Below the pieces are notes generated by a model. It had not been told where the DNA came from. It worked only from the letters and a program-made list of their open reading frames with translations, and did no database searches. Made by a program: the position numbers and the translations under genes. Source: Pseudomonas sp. 14P_8.1_Bac3 (GTDB lineage Bacteria > Pseudomonadota > Gammaproteobacteria > Pseudomonadales > Pseudomonadaceae). From it: a DNA stretch of 64,000 nucleotides. This document shows, one piece after another, positions 45,367 through 52,688 of this stretch; position 1 is the first letter of the stretch, and every line of letters begins with the position of its first letter. The stretch covers positions 62,001 to 126,000 of the forward strand of contig NZ_JANLOD010000033.1 of NCBI RefSeq assembly GCF_025466085.1, written 5' to 3'.

Positions 45367-45368
45367 TT
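45340..45368 (+). terminator. Intrinsic terminator of prrF1
   Basis: GACCCGGC (45340-45347) pairs with GCCGGGTC (45353-45360) and is followed by eight T residues. Confidence 0.92.
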
Positions 45369-45632
45369 GCCAGTTATTCTGGCTTAACCTTCAGGCTAAT
45401 GAAGTCTTTGGGTGCTGCAAATTCGATGGCGCGGATGATAGCAAAATAATATGGGCTGGCAAGAGAAGCCCGGCAACATTGGGTAAAACTAAAGAAAAAT
45501 AGCACTTGAGAATCAATCGCACAGTCTCTAAGCTGCCTCGGCGTCAAGGAAGACGCCCCCCGCAATTTCCCCGTTTTTTCCTCCCCCAGCGTGTAAAGTT
45601 ACAGCCATAAAAATCATATTCAGGAATCGACT

Positions 45633-46784
45633 ATGACCGTGGCTAAATCCTCCTTCAGCATCAGTGCAAACTTCGACAGCGGCAACATCGAAGTGCTGGA
45701 TATCAGCAACCCGTTGCAAGCGCTGTTGGCCATCAAACCAGATACCCGCAGTCAGCATTTCCAATGGTTTCACTTCAAGGCCAGCGGTCTGCACGTCGGT
45801 CAGGAGCACTGGTTTCGCCTGAACAATGCCAGCAAGTCCTCGTACAACAGGGCCTGGGATGGTTATCAGGCGGTGGCGTCCTACGATCACGTCAACTGGT
45901 TTCGGGTGCCGACCATCTTTGAAGGCGACTGCCTGCGCTTCAGCCTCGAAGCCACCGCCACCCACGCGTGGTTTGCCTACTTTGAACCCTATAGCCGTGG
46001 CCGTCATGACTGGTTGATCGAGCAGGCACTGACCAAGGCTGGCACCGAACTGCTGGCCACCGGCAAGAGTGTTGAAGGTCGTGACATTCAGCTGCTGCGC
46101 AAAGGTTCGGGTGCCGAAGGCCGGCGCAAGGTGTGGATGATTGCCCAGCAACACCCCGGCGAACACATGGCCGAGTGGTTCATGGAAGGTGTGATCGAAC
46201 GCCTGGAAAAGCACGACGACCCAGTCTTGAACGAATTATTGGCCAACGCCGACCTGTACCTGGTGCCAAACATGAACCCGGATGGCGCGTTCCACGGCCA
46301 CCTGCGCACCAACGCCATGGGTCAGGACCTCAACCGCGCCTGGCAGAGCGCCAGCCAGGAGATCAGTCCGGAAGTCTTCTTCGTACAACAACAGATGGAA
46401 AAATACGGCGTCGACCTGTTCCTCGACGTCCATGGTGACGAAGAAATCCCCTACGTGTTCACCGCCGGTTGCGAAGGCAATCCGGGCTATACCCCGCGTC
46501 TGGAAAAACTCGAAGAGCGTTTCCGCAGCCATCTGCAGCATCTGACGAAAGACTTCCAGACCAAACACGGCTACACCCGCGACGAGCCAGGCAAAGCCAA
46601 CATGACGCTGGCCTGCAACAGCGTCGGCGAGAAATTCGACTGCCTGTCGTTGACCCTGGAAATGCCGTTCAAGGACAACAACGACGCACCGAATCCGTTG
46701 ACGGGCTGGTCGGGCAAGCGCTCCAAGCAGTTGGGGAAGGATGTGCTGACCACCGTGGCGGACATGGTCGATACCTTGCGTTAA
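45633..46784 (+). CDS. M14-family zinc carboxypeptidase (cytosolic, PaCCP/Nna1-like)
   Basis: The 383-residue protein has the N-domain of cytosolic carboxypeptidases (about 1-120) and a catalytic domain. Zinc ligands are His174 and Glu177 (HPGE) with His267 (DVHGD), NMNPDG lies at 213-218, and the catalytic Glu343 is in TLEMPF. No signal peptide is present. Its eukaryotic relatives trim polyglutamate from tubulin; the bacterial substrate is not known. Confidence 0.9.
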   Translation: MTVAKSSFSISANFDSGNIEVLDISNPLQALLAIKPDTRSQHFQWFHFKASGLHVGQEHWFRLNNASKSSYNRAWDGYQAVASYDHVNWFRVPTIFEGDCLRFSLEATATHAWFAYFEPYSRGRHDWLIEQALTKAGTELLATGKSVEGRDIQLLRKGSGAEGRRKVWMIAQQHPGEHMAEWFMEGVIERLEKHDDPVLNELLANADLYLVPNMNPDGAFHGHLRTNAMGQDLNRAWQSASQEISPEVFFVQQQMEKYGVDLFLDVHGDEEIPYVFTAGCEGNPGYTPRLEKLEERFRSHLQHLTKDFQTKHGYTRDEPGKANMTLACNSVGEKFDCLSLTLEMPFKDNNDAPNPLTGWSGKRSKQLGKDVLTTVADMVDTLR

Positions 46785-46821
46785 CCCTCAAGGGGCTGCA
46801 TGCCTGGCCTGCAGCCCCGTT

Positions 46822-47268
46822 TCATTCAGCCGCCACTCGCACACAATCCTCGGGCCCCAACAGGCGCCCGTCCTCGGCGCGCAATTCCAGTGTGCGTACA
46901 GGCTGACCCTGCTCGCGGTCGACCACTCGCGAGTGCGCCTCCCCTTCCTCGTAGAAAAACGCCTCGCCCCACTGGCGCAAGCCGATGATCAACGGAAACA
47001 GCCCTTTGCCTTTCTCCGTCAGCACGTATTCCTGATACGCACTGCCATCCGACGCTGGCACCAGATCGAAAATCCCGTGGGTCACCAGTGTGCGAAGGCG
47101 CGCCGAGAGAATGTTTTTCGCCATCCCCAGATTGCGTTGAAACTCGCCAAATCGGCGAATGCCATCGAACGCGTCACGCACGATCAACAACGACCACCAA
47201 TCGCCAATGGCATCCAGTGAACGGGCAACCGGGCATTCGGCGCTTTGCAGGCTTGTACGTTTGGCCAT
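46822..47268 (-). CDS. HxlR-family transcriptional regulator
   Basis: The 148-residue winged-helix protein shows the family hallmark CPVARSLDAIGDWWSLLIVR, followed by FGEFQRNLGMAKNILSARLR and a YVLTEKGKGLFP wing. The conserved N-terminal Cys (CPVARS) is often redox-sensing in this family. It is divergent from an MFS gene, and two dyads lie between them. Confidence 0.92.
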   Translation of the reverse strand: MAKRTSLQSAECPVARSLDAIGDWWSLLIVRDAFDGIRRFGEFQRNLGMAKNILSARLRTLVTHGIFDLVPASDGSAYQEYVLTEKGKGLFPLIIGLRQWGEAFFYEEGEAHSRVVDREQGQPVRTLELRAEDGRLLGPEDCVRVAAE

Positions 47269-47291
47269 GAGCGTGCCCTCGAAACAAATGT

Positions 47292-47346
47292 GGTTGCAAT
47301 ATAAAACCGGACTACCTACCTTACAACTGGTTTCATTTCAAAACCA
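47292..47346. promoter_or_regulatory. Two dyads between the hxlR-type and MFS genes
   Basis: GGTT-9-AACC (47292-47308) and TGGTTT-7-AAACCA (47328-47346) are inverted repeats 36 bases apart in the 93-base divergent region. They are likely binding sites of the HxlR-type regulator. Confidence 0.5.
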
Positions 47347-47361
47347 CTTTAGGAGCCTGGT

Positions 47362-48567
47362 ATGCAGCCCACTCAAACTTCCCTTGGCACCGGCGTCGTG
47401 CTGCTGTTCGCCGTCGCCTGCGGCCTGGCCGTCGGCAATGTGTATTACGCACAGCCTCTGCTTGACGCCATGGCCGATGCATTTGCCATGGACCCGGCCA
47501 CCATCGGGATTGTCGTTACCCTCACGCAAGTCGGTTACGGCGTCGGCCTGTTGTTGCTGGTGCCGCTCGGCGATCTGCTGAATCGCCGACGCCTGATCGT
47601 CACGCAGACGCTGCTGTCGGCGTTGGCTCTATTGATCATTGCGTTAGCCCCGAGCAGCACCTGGTTATTGATCGGCATGACGCTGACCGGATTGCTGGCA
47701 GTCGTGACGCAGGTGTTGGTGGCTTACGCCGCGACATTGGCCATCCCGGCGCAACGCGGCCGTGTGGTCGGCGTGGTCACCAGTGGCATCGTCGTCGGTA
47801 TTCTGCTGGCCCGTACGGTGGCGGGTGGCATGGCCGATCTGGCGGGTTGGCGCTCGATTTACCTGTTATCAGGGGGGCTGACCGTGGTGATGGCGTTGCT
47901 GCTGTTTCGCGTACTGCCCAAACACGAAGACGCGCAACCCGCCAGTGCCTACGCAGCGCTACTCGGCTCAGTGTTTACGCTGTTCAAGGAGGAGCCGGTG
48001 CTGCGTCAACGGGCAATGCTCGCCCTGCTGACCTTCGCCAGCGCCATGGTGTTGTGGACGCCCATGGTATTGCCGCTGAGCGCGCCGCCGCTGTCGTTGT
48101 CCCACACGCAAATCGGATTATTCGGACTGGCCGGCGCCGCCGGTGCGCTGGCTGCTGCGCGCGCCGGGCATCTGGCCGATCGCGGCCTCGGTCAATGGAC
48201 CAGCGGCTTGTCACTGCTGTTGATGCTGGCCTCCTGGGCGCCAATCGCCCTGACACAATCCTCGTTATGGGCCTTGTTGCTGGGGGTGATCACCCTCGAT
48301 CTGGGTTTGCAGGCGGTGCACGTCACCAGCCAGAGCATGATCTACAGCGTGCGCCCCGAAGCCCAAAGTCGCCTCACCGCCGGTTACATGCTGTTCTATT
48401 CGATTGGCAGCGCACTGGGTTCGATGGGTTCAACGGCGATGTACGCCTGGGCCGGGTGGCCCGGCGTCTGCCTGTTGGGCGCGGGGATCAACGCCGTGGC
48501 GCTGGTCTATTGGTGGACGACGCTGGCCACCAACAGATCAGCGGTTGACACTGCGGCTAGCGATTAA
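47362..48567 (+). CDS. MFS transporter (YnfM/Bcr-like, 12 segments)
   Basis: The 401-residue protein has about 12 hydrophobic segments. It shows GLAVGNVYYAQPLLDAMADA in segment 1, a motif-A-like GDLLNRRRLIVTQT loop and GVVTSGIVVGILLARTVAGG in segment 5. Close relatives are drug or sugar exporters paired with HxlR or LysR regulators. AGGAG precedes the ATG. Its end overlaps the convergent cytochrome b561 gene by four bases. Confidence 0.9.
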   Translation: MQPTQTSLGTGVVLLFAVACGLAVGNVYYAQPLLDAMADAFAMDPATIGIVVTLTQVGYGVGLLLLVPLGDLLNRRRLIVTQTLLSALALLIIALAPSSTWLLIGMTLTGLLAVVTQVLVAYAATLAIPAQRGRVVGVVTSGIVVGILLARTVAGGMADLAGWRSIYLLSGGLTVVMALLLFRVLPKHEDAQPASAYAALLGSVFTLFKEEPVLRQRAMLALLTFASAMVLWTPMVLPLSAPPLSLSHTQIGLFGLAGAAGALAAARAGHLADRGLGQWTSGLSLLLMLASWAPIALTQSSLWALLLGVITLDLGLQAVHVTSQSMIYSVRPEAQSRLTAGYMLFYSIGSALGSMGSTAMYAWAGWPGVCLLGAGINAVALVYWWTTLATNRSAVDTAASD

Positions 48568-49109
48568 CCGCGATCCCTGCCTCGCAACATGCTATCCAGC
48601 ACATCATCACGCCGTACCCAACCGTGAAACAACGCTGCCGCCAGATGCAGCAGCACAGTCAGGAACAGCAGATATGCCAGATAGCCATGCGCCTTGCGCA
48701 AGAACGCAAATACCTGCGCATTTGCCGGCAGGATCGACGGCAGCTGCAAGGAAGTGCTGAGCATCACCGGGTCGCCCGCGGCAGAAATCATCGCCCAGCC
48801 GAGCAGTGGCAGGATGAACATCAGCGCATACAGCAAGTAATGCGAGCCCTTGGCTGCCAGCACTTGCCAACCAGGCAAGTCCGCTGGCAATGGCGGCTGT
48901 CGGGTCGAGAGGCGCACGGCAAGGCGCACGATCACCAGCAGCAGAATGGCGATGCCCAGCGGTTTATGCAGGTGGATGAGCCACTCGTGACGCTCCGACA
49001 CGGAGGCGACCATTCCCGCGCCGATAAACAGCATGGCAATGATCATCAACGCCATCAGCCAGTGCAGCAGTCGCGCCAGCGGTGCAAAGTGGTTCGGTTG
49101 AGTGCTCAT
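48564..49109 (-). CDS. Cytochrome b561
   Basis: The 181-residue inner membrane protein has four hydrophobic helices. His residues in HWLMALMIIAM, HLHKPLGIAILL, GSHYLLYALMF and KAHGYLAYLLFLTVLLH are candidates for ligating two b hemes. It would pass electrons from quinol to the periplasm. It starts within the stop codon of the catalase-like gene (ATGA), so they form an operon and the cytochrome may feed electrons to the peroxidase. Confidence 0.92.
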   Translation of the reverse strand: MSTQPNHFAPLARLLHWLMALMIIAMLFIGAGMVASVSERHEWLIHLHKPLGIAILLLVIVRLAVRLSTRQPPLPADLPGWQVLAAKGSHYLLYALMFILPLLGWAMISAAGDPVMLSTSLQLPSILPANAQVFAFLRKAHGYLAYLLFLTVLLHLAAALFHGWVRRDDVLDSMLRGRDRG

Positions 49110-50191
49110 TGTTGAGCCTCCTGTTTAGCGGCTGGCAATTGGTTGACTTCACTGGTGCGGCGCAGGTAGGAGCTGGCGTACCCGGCGGAACGAGCCGCGA
49201 GCAACGGGTCCTCGGAGCCTTCGATACCGGCCGGCAGGACCAGAGGATCGTAGTTGATGTCGCGGCATTCGCCGTTGAGCTGCGGCTGGGTGCTTTCGAG
49301 CACCAGCGTGCCGGCGTTAACCACTTTGCGACCCTCTGGCCACGCCTTGCTGGCGTCATTGACCGGGTCACCGGGATTGGCCAGCGTGAGGTTCAGCTGC
49401 CAACGCAACGGTCCCGCGGCGATGCGCTGAACCAGATCTTTCTCGAGGAAATCCGCTCCCTCTGGCGCCGTCGCGCCCGCCGCATCCTGCGCCACCGGCG
49501 CCATGCTCCAGCGCACCGCCTGCTTTTGCCCGGCGGCGTTGACCAGGTAAAACGCATTGACGCTGTTGTAGGTTTCGGTCACGTAACTGGCGGACGGCTT
49601 GGCGGTCTTGATCCAGGCCAGGAACGGCCCGGCTTCCGGGTGCGCACCGAAGAACGCCGGCACGGCAGCCGGGTTCGGTTTGCCGGTGGCCGGGTCTGGC
49701 GACTGGGCTTGTTGCAATTGATAGAACGCTTCCGGCGTGCCCACCGGAAACACCGGCATGCTGTTCATCCCGGTGCGCCACTGCTGGCCGTTAGCCTGGG
49801 TGAAACGCAGCGCCAGGCTGCGGATCGGCACTGCGCTGTCCGGCGCATAAGGATTACCGGCCGGCAAGGCGAAACGCCCGACCACCGGGGTCCGCGCCTC
49901 GTTGAATACCTGGGCGCTGGAATAGCTGCGCGCTTCGCCACTGCTTTCGAAATGCCCGATTACGCACACACCTTTGGAGTGATTACGGCGAAACCCCGGG
50001 TGCACGCCGTTGTTGGTTTCCAGCACGTTGATCAGTTTTTTCGGGGTCAGACGCTGTGGGTCGAGGGTGCCATTGACGTAGGCAAAGGCCCCGGCCACGG
50101 CGGCGACCACCACGGCGATGCCGGCCAGGCGCAATGTCAGGCTCGCGGCACTCAAGGGCGGCCGGGTGGGCGGTGATGGGCGATCTACCAT
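49106..50191 (-). CDS. Catalase-related periplasmic peroxidase (SrpA-like)
   Basis: The 361-residue protein has an N-terminal membrane anchor (about 20-45) and a reduced catalase core. GVHPGFRRNHSKGVCVIGHF carries the distal His and the heme pocket, and the C-terminal GYASSYLRRTSEV should provide the proximal Tyr. This is shorter than true catalases and matches the SrpA group of catalase-like peroxidases. TGGAG lies six bases before the ATG. An ECF-type promoter motif lies just upstream. Confidence 0.9.
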   Translation of the reverse strand: MVDRPSPPTRPPLSAASLTLRLAGIAVVVAAVAGAFAYVNGTLDPQRLTPKKLINVLETNNGVHPGFRRNHSKGVCVIGHFESSGEARSYSSAQVFNEARTPVVGRFALPAGNPYAPDSAVPIRSLALRFTQANGQQWRTGMNSMPVFPVGTPEAFYQLQQAQSPDPATGKPNPAAVPAFFGAHPEAGPFLAWIKTAKPSASYVTETYNSVNAFYLVNAAGQKQAVRWSMAPVAQDAAGATAPEGADFLEKDLVQRIAAGPLRWQLNLTLANPGDPVNDASKAWPEGRKVVNAGTLVLESTQPQLNGECRDINYDPLVLPAGIEGSEDPLLAARSAGYASSYLRRTSEVNQLPAAKQEAQQ

Positions 50192-50233
50192 GAAAGACTC
50201 CAGGGCCAGCGGCCACAAGTGAGAAGGATCAAG

Positions 50234-50260
50234 CAGACGAACCGCACGCCGGTTTATTCC
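50234..50260 (-). promoter_or_regulatory. ECF-type promoter of the catalase-like/cytochrome b561 operon
   Basis: On the minus strand GGAATAAACC (50260-50251) is followed by CGTCTG (50239-50234). The offset between the two elements is 21 bases, exactly as in the divergent motif in front of the sigma gene. Confidence 0.7.
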
Positions 50261-50288
50261 ATCGCACGGTATTTAATTTTTCAGGCTT

Positions 50289-50315
50289 GGAATAACCTCG
50301 GGTTCCGGGCGTCTT
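50289..50315 (+). promoter_or_regulatory. ECF-type promoter of the sigma/anti-sigma operon
   Basis: GGAATAACC (50289-50297) and CGTCTT (50310-50315) form a canonical ECF -35/-10 pair, with the same 21-base offset as the divergent promoter. This suggests autoregulation. Confidence 0.7.
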
Positions 50316-50349
50316 CCTAGTCCACAGCGTAGTGACTAGTCAGAACTTC

Positions 50350-50856
50350 ATGAACGATATCGACGAACAACTGAGAGAAATCATTCCCAGATTGCGCCGG
50401 TTTGCCGTGTCATTGACGCGCAATCCGAGCAGCGCCGACGATCTGGTGCAGGGGTGCCTTGAGCGGGCGCTGTCGAGTTGGAGCGACAAACGCCCGGAAG
50501 GCGACTTGCGTGCCTGGCTGTTTGCGATTCTTTATCGGCAATTTCTCGACGCTCACCGGCGCTCCCGACGTTACGCGCGGATGCTCGAATTCTTTACCGG
50601 ACGCGACGACGCCCAGCCGTCGGTGGAGCGCACCGTGATCGCGCAATCGACCCTGCAAGCCTTCGACCAGCTCAGCACCGAGCAGCGTGCCTTGCTGCTC
50701 TGGGTATCGGTCGAGGGCTTGAGCTACAAGGAAGTCGCCGAGATTCTCGATGTCCCTACGGGCACCGTCATGTCGCGGCTGTCCCGCGCCCGCCAGGCCT
50801 TGCGCCAACTCAGCGACGGCGAAATCACCCGCCCTTCCCTGCGGAGACTCAAATGA
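50350..50856 (+). CDS. ECF sigma factor
   Basis: The 168-residue protein has sigma2 (about 10-75; SADDLVQGCLERALSSWSDK, then DLRAWLFAILYRQFLD) and sigma4 (about 105-160; LSYKEVAEILDVPTGTVMSR). A GTG six codons upstream is an alternative start, and neither has a clear ribosome binding site. It overlaps the anti-sigma gene by ATGA. The divergent peroxidase/cytochrome genes share its promoter motif, so oxidative stress is the likely theme. Confidence 0.92.
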   Translation: MNDIDEQLREIIPRLRRFAVSLTRNPSSADDLVQGCLERALSSWSDKRPEGDLRAWLFAILYRQFLDAHRRSRRYARMLEFFTGRDDAQPSVERTVIAQSTLQAFDQLSTEQRALLLWVSVEGLSYKEVAEILDVPTGTVMSRLSRARQALRQLSDGEITRPSLRRLK

Positions 50857-51605
50857 TCAGCATGCCCCCGAGCGAGCGTGACCTGCACGCTTACGTGGAC
50901 CACCAGCTCAACGACGACGACCGACGTCTGGTGGAGAATTTTCTGGCCGGCAACCCGTCGTTGTCCGCCCAGGTACGCGCCTGGCAACAGGACGCCCAAC
51001 AACTGCGCGCCGCCCTCAGCGGTGCCTTGCAACAACCGGCCAACCCGGCACTCGACCCGGCGCTGATTCGGCAGCGCCGCAAACACCAATCGCGCCGTCA
51101 CCTGGCCAGCGCCGCCGTGCTGCTGATCGCCGTGAGCATCGGTGGATTCAGTGGCTGGCAGGCGCGGGAAATGACCCTGCTCAGTACCGCGGCGCCGATG
51201 GCAGACGCGATGCAGGCGTATCGGCTGTTTGCCCAGCAGGGCATGCTCCCGGCCGACTACAAGGTCAGCGACGATGGCGATATGCAGCGCTGGCTCGACC
51301 GCTATTTCACTCAGGCCCATCGCTTGCCTGACCTTTCAGATGCCGGGTTCAAGCCGGTCAGCGGACGCTTGCTCAGCACCGAGCAAGGGCCGGCGGCAAT
51401 GGTGGTTTATGAGGATTTGAGCGGGCATAAAATCAGCTTCTACGTGCGCCCGCCGGGACCGAAGAACTTCCTACTGCCCAGGGGTAGTCGCAGTGACGGC
51501 GAGTTACAGGCTGAGTATTGGTCGGGAAGTGGATACAACTACGCGATGGTCAGCCCGAGCGATACGCCGGCGGCGCAGATGCTCAGGCAGACCGTGCAAT
51601 TCTGA
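50853..51605 (+). CDS. Membrane anti-sigma factor
   Basis: The 250-residue protein has an N-terminal anti-sigma domain (about 8-70; ERDLHAYVDHQLNDDDR is the typical opening), one membrane helix (about 88-106) and a periplasmic domain. The zinc-binding HxxxCxxC motif is absent, so it is a non-ZAS type. The ATG overlaps the sigma stop codon. It should hold the ECF sigma inactive until an envelope signal arrives. Confidence 0.9.
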   Translation: MISMPPSERDLHAYVDHQLNDDDRRLVENFLAGNPSLSAQVRAWQQDAQQLRAALSGALQQPANPALDPALIRQRRKHQSRRHLASAAVLLIAVSIGGFSGWQAREMTLLSTAAPMADAMQAYRLFAQQGMLPADYKVSDDGDMQRWLDRYFTQAHRLPDLSDAGFKPVSGRLLSTEQGPAAMVVYEDLSGHKISFYVRPPGPKNFLLPRGSRSDGELQAEYWSGSGYNYAMVSPSDTPAAQMLRQTVQF

Positions 51606-51627
51606 CCCGTCCATCCCCTTTACCCCC

Positions 51628-51671
51628 TGTGGGAGCGAGCAGTTCGAATCGTCGCACCGTCGCTCCCACAG
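51628..51671. repeat. Short REP-like inverted repeat
   Basis: TGTGGGAGCGA (51628) and TCGCTCCCACA (51661-51671) are inverted arms of the Pseudomonas REP type with a shortened centre, followed by further CCCACAGG copies. It lies between the anti-sigma gene and the convergent pilus operon. Confidence 0.75.
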
Positions 51672-51716
51672 GTTCTCCCACAGGCCCCACAGGTTCTTTG
51701 TCAGCGGGACAATGGT

Positions 51717-52688
51717 TCAGAACCCCACATCGAGAACCACGCTGTCCAGATACGTCCCTGCCGGTGGGGTAGCCTGGTCAGTGTAGATTTTCGCGTTGTA
51801 GTTGAAGATCTGGCTGCCGGTACCCAGGCCGTTGCCGGGATTGACCTCGGCATCGGAACTGGCCCGACGCGCACTGCCGACACTGCCCCAGCGGGTGGTG
51901 CCAGCGCTTTTGAAAATGTCGTAGGCCAGGTAGTTGCTGCCGGAAATCATCCGCCGTCGCCCGCCGACACTCAGCGCCTGCTGGCCATCGCTCAGGCCCA
52001 CGGTATAGGCGCTGCCTTTGGTGCAGGCCAGGTTGATGGTCAGGCCGGTGACCGGGGCAAAGGCGCTGATCACCGGCGCGCTGCCGAAACTGATGTTCGG
52101 CGCAGTGATCGTGCAATCGTTGGCCACGGTCAGGTTGACGGTCAGCGTGGTGTTGCCACTGCTGATATCGCGCCCCAGGCAGATATTGCCGACGCCGATG
52201 CCGGCGCAATAATTCCAGTTCCAGGCAATGCTCAGGGTTTCGGTATAGATGCCCGCCGCCACGTTGCTACCAATGGTGGTACCCAAATAGATTGGCGCGG
52301 TTTTCGGTACCACGCTGCCCAGCAACCCGAGCGCATCGATGATCCCGTTGCGGGCGAAATCGAACGCCACACCGCGGGTTATCGGGTAACTGGTGGAATT
52401 GTTGGCATACAACGTGTAACCGATGACGTCCCCGCTGGGGCCCAACAGTCCGGACTGTGTCGAGGTGATCGTCGCGTAGAAATGGTCACTGCTGGTCAGC
52501 AATGAAAGCAATGAGCCGGTGCAACTCAACCCCGCATTCAAGGTTGAACTGGGCTGCGAGGTGGTACGCACGGCGATCGAACTCAGCGACCCAAACCCCA
52601 CCGGTGTCGTCGTGACCACCGAGCACAGTGCCCACGCCGAACCGGGCGATAACCATGCCACCAGCACCAGCCACTGCACTGTCTTCAT
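51717..52688 (-). CDS. csuE: Csu-type pilus tip adhesin (two spore coat U domains)
   Basis: The 323-residue secreted protein has a signal peptide (about 1-21) and two spore-coat-U domains, the second ending GTYLDSVVLDVGF like a donor-strand-ready pilin. Length and last position in the operon match CsuE, the hydrophobic-finger tip adhesin for abiotic surfaces. The ATG overlaps the usher stop codon (ATGA). Confidence 0.9.
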   Translation of the reverse strand: MKTVQWLVLVAWLSPGSAWALCSVVTTTPVGFGSLSSIAVRTTSQPSSTLNAGLSCTGSLLSLLTSSDHFYATITSTQSGLLGPSGDVIGYTLYANNSTSYPITRGVAFDFARNGIIDALGLLGSVVPKTAPIYLGTTIGSNVAAGIYTETLSIAWNWNYCAGIGVGNICLGRDISSGNTTLTVNLTVANDCTITAPNISFGSAPVISAFAPVTGLTINLACTKGSAYTVGLSDGQQALSVGGRRRMISGSNYLAYDIFKSAGTTRWGSVGSARRASSDAEVNPGNGLGTGSQIFNYNAKIYTDQATPPAGTYLDSVVLDVGF

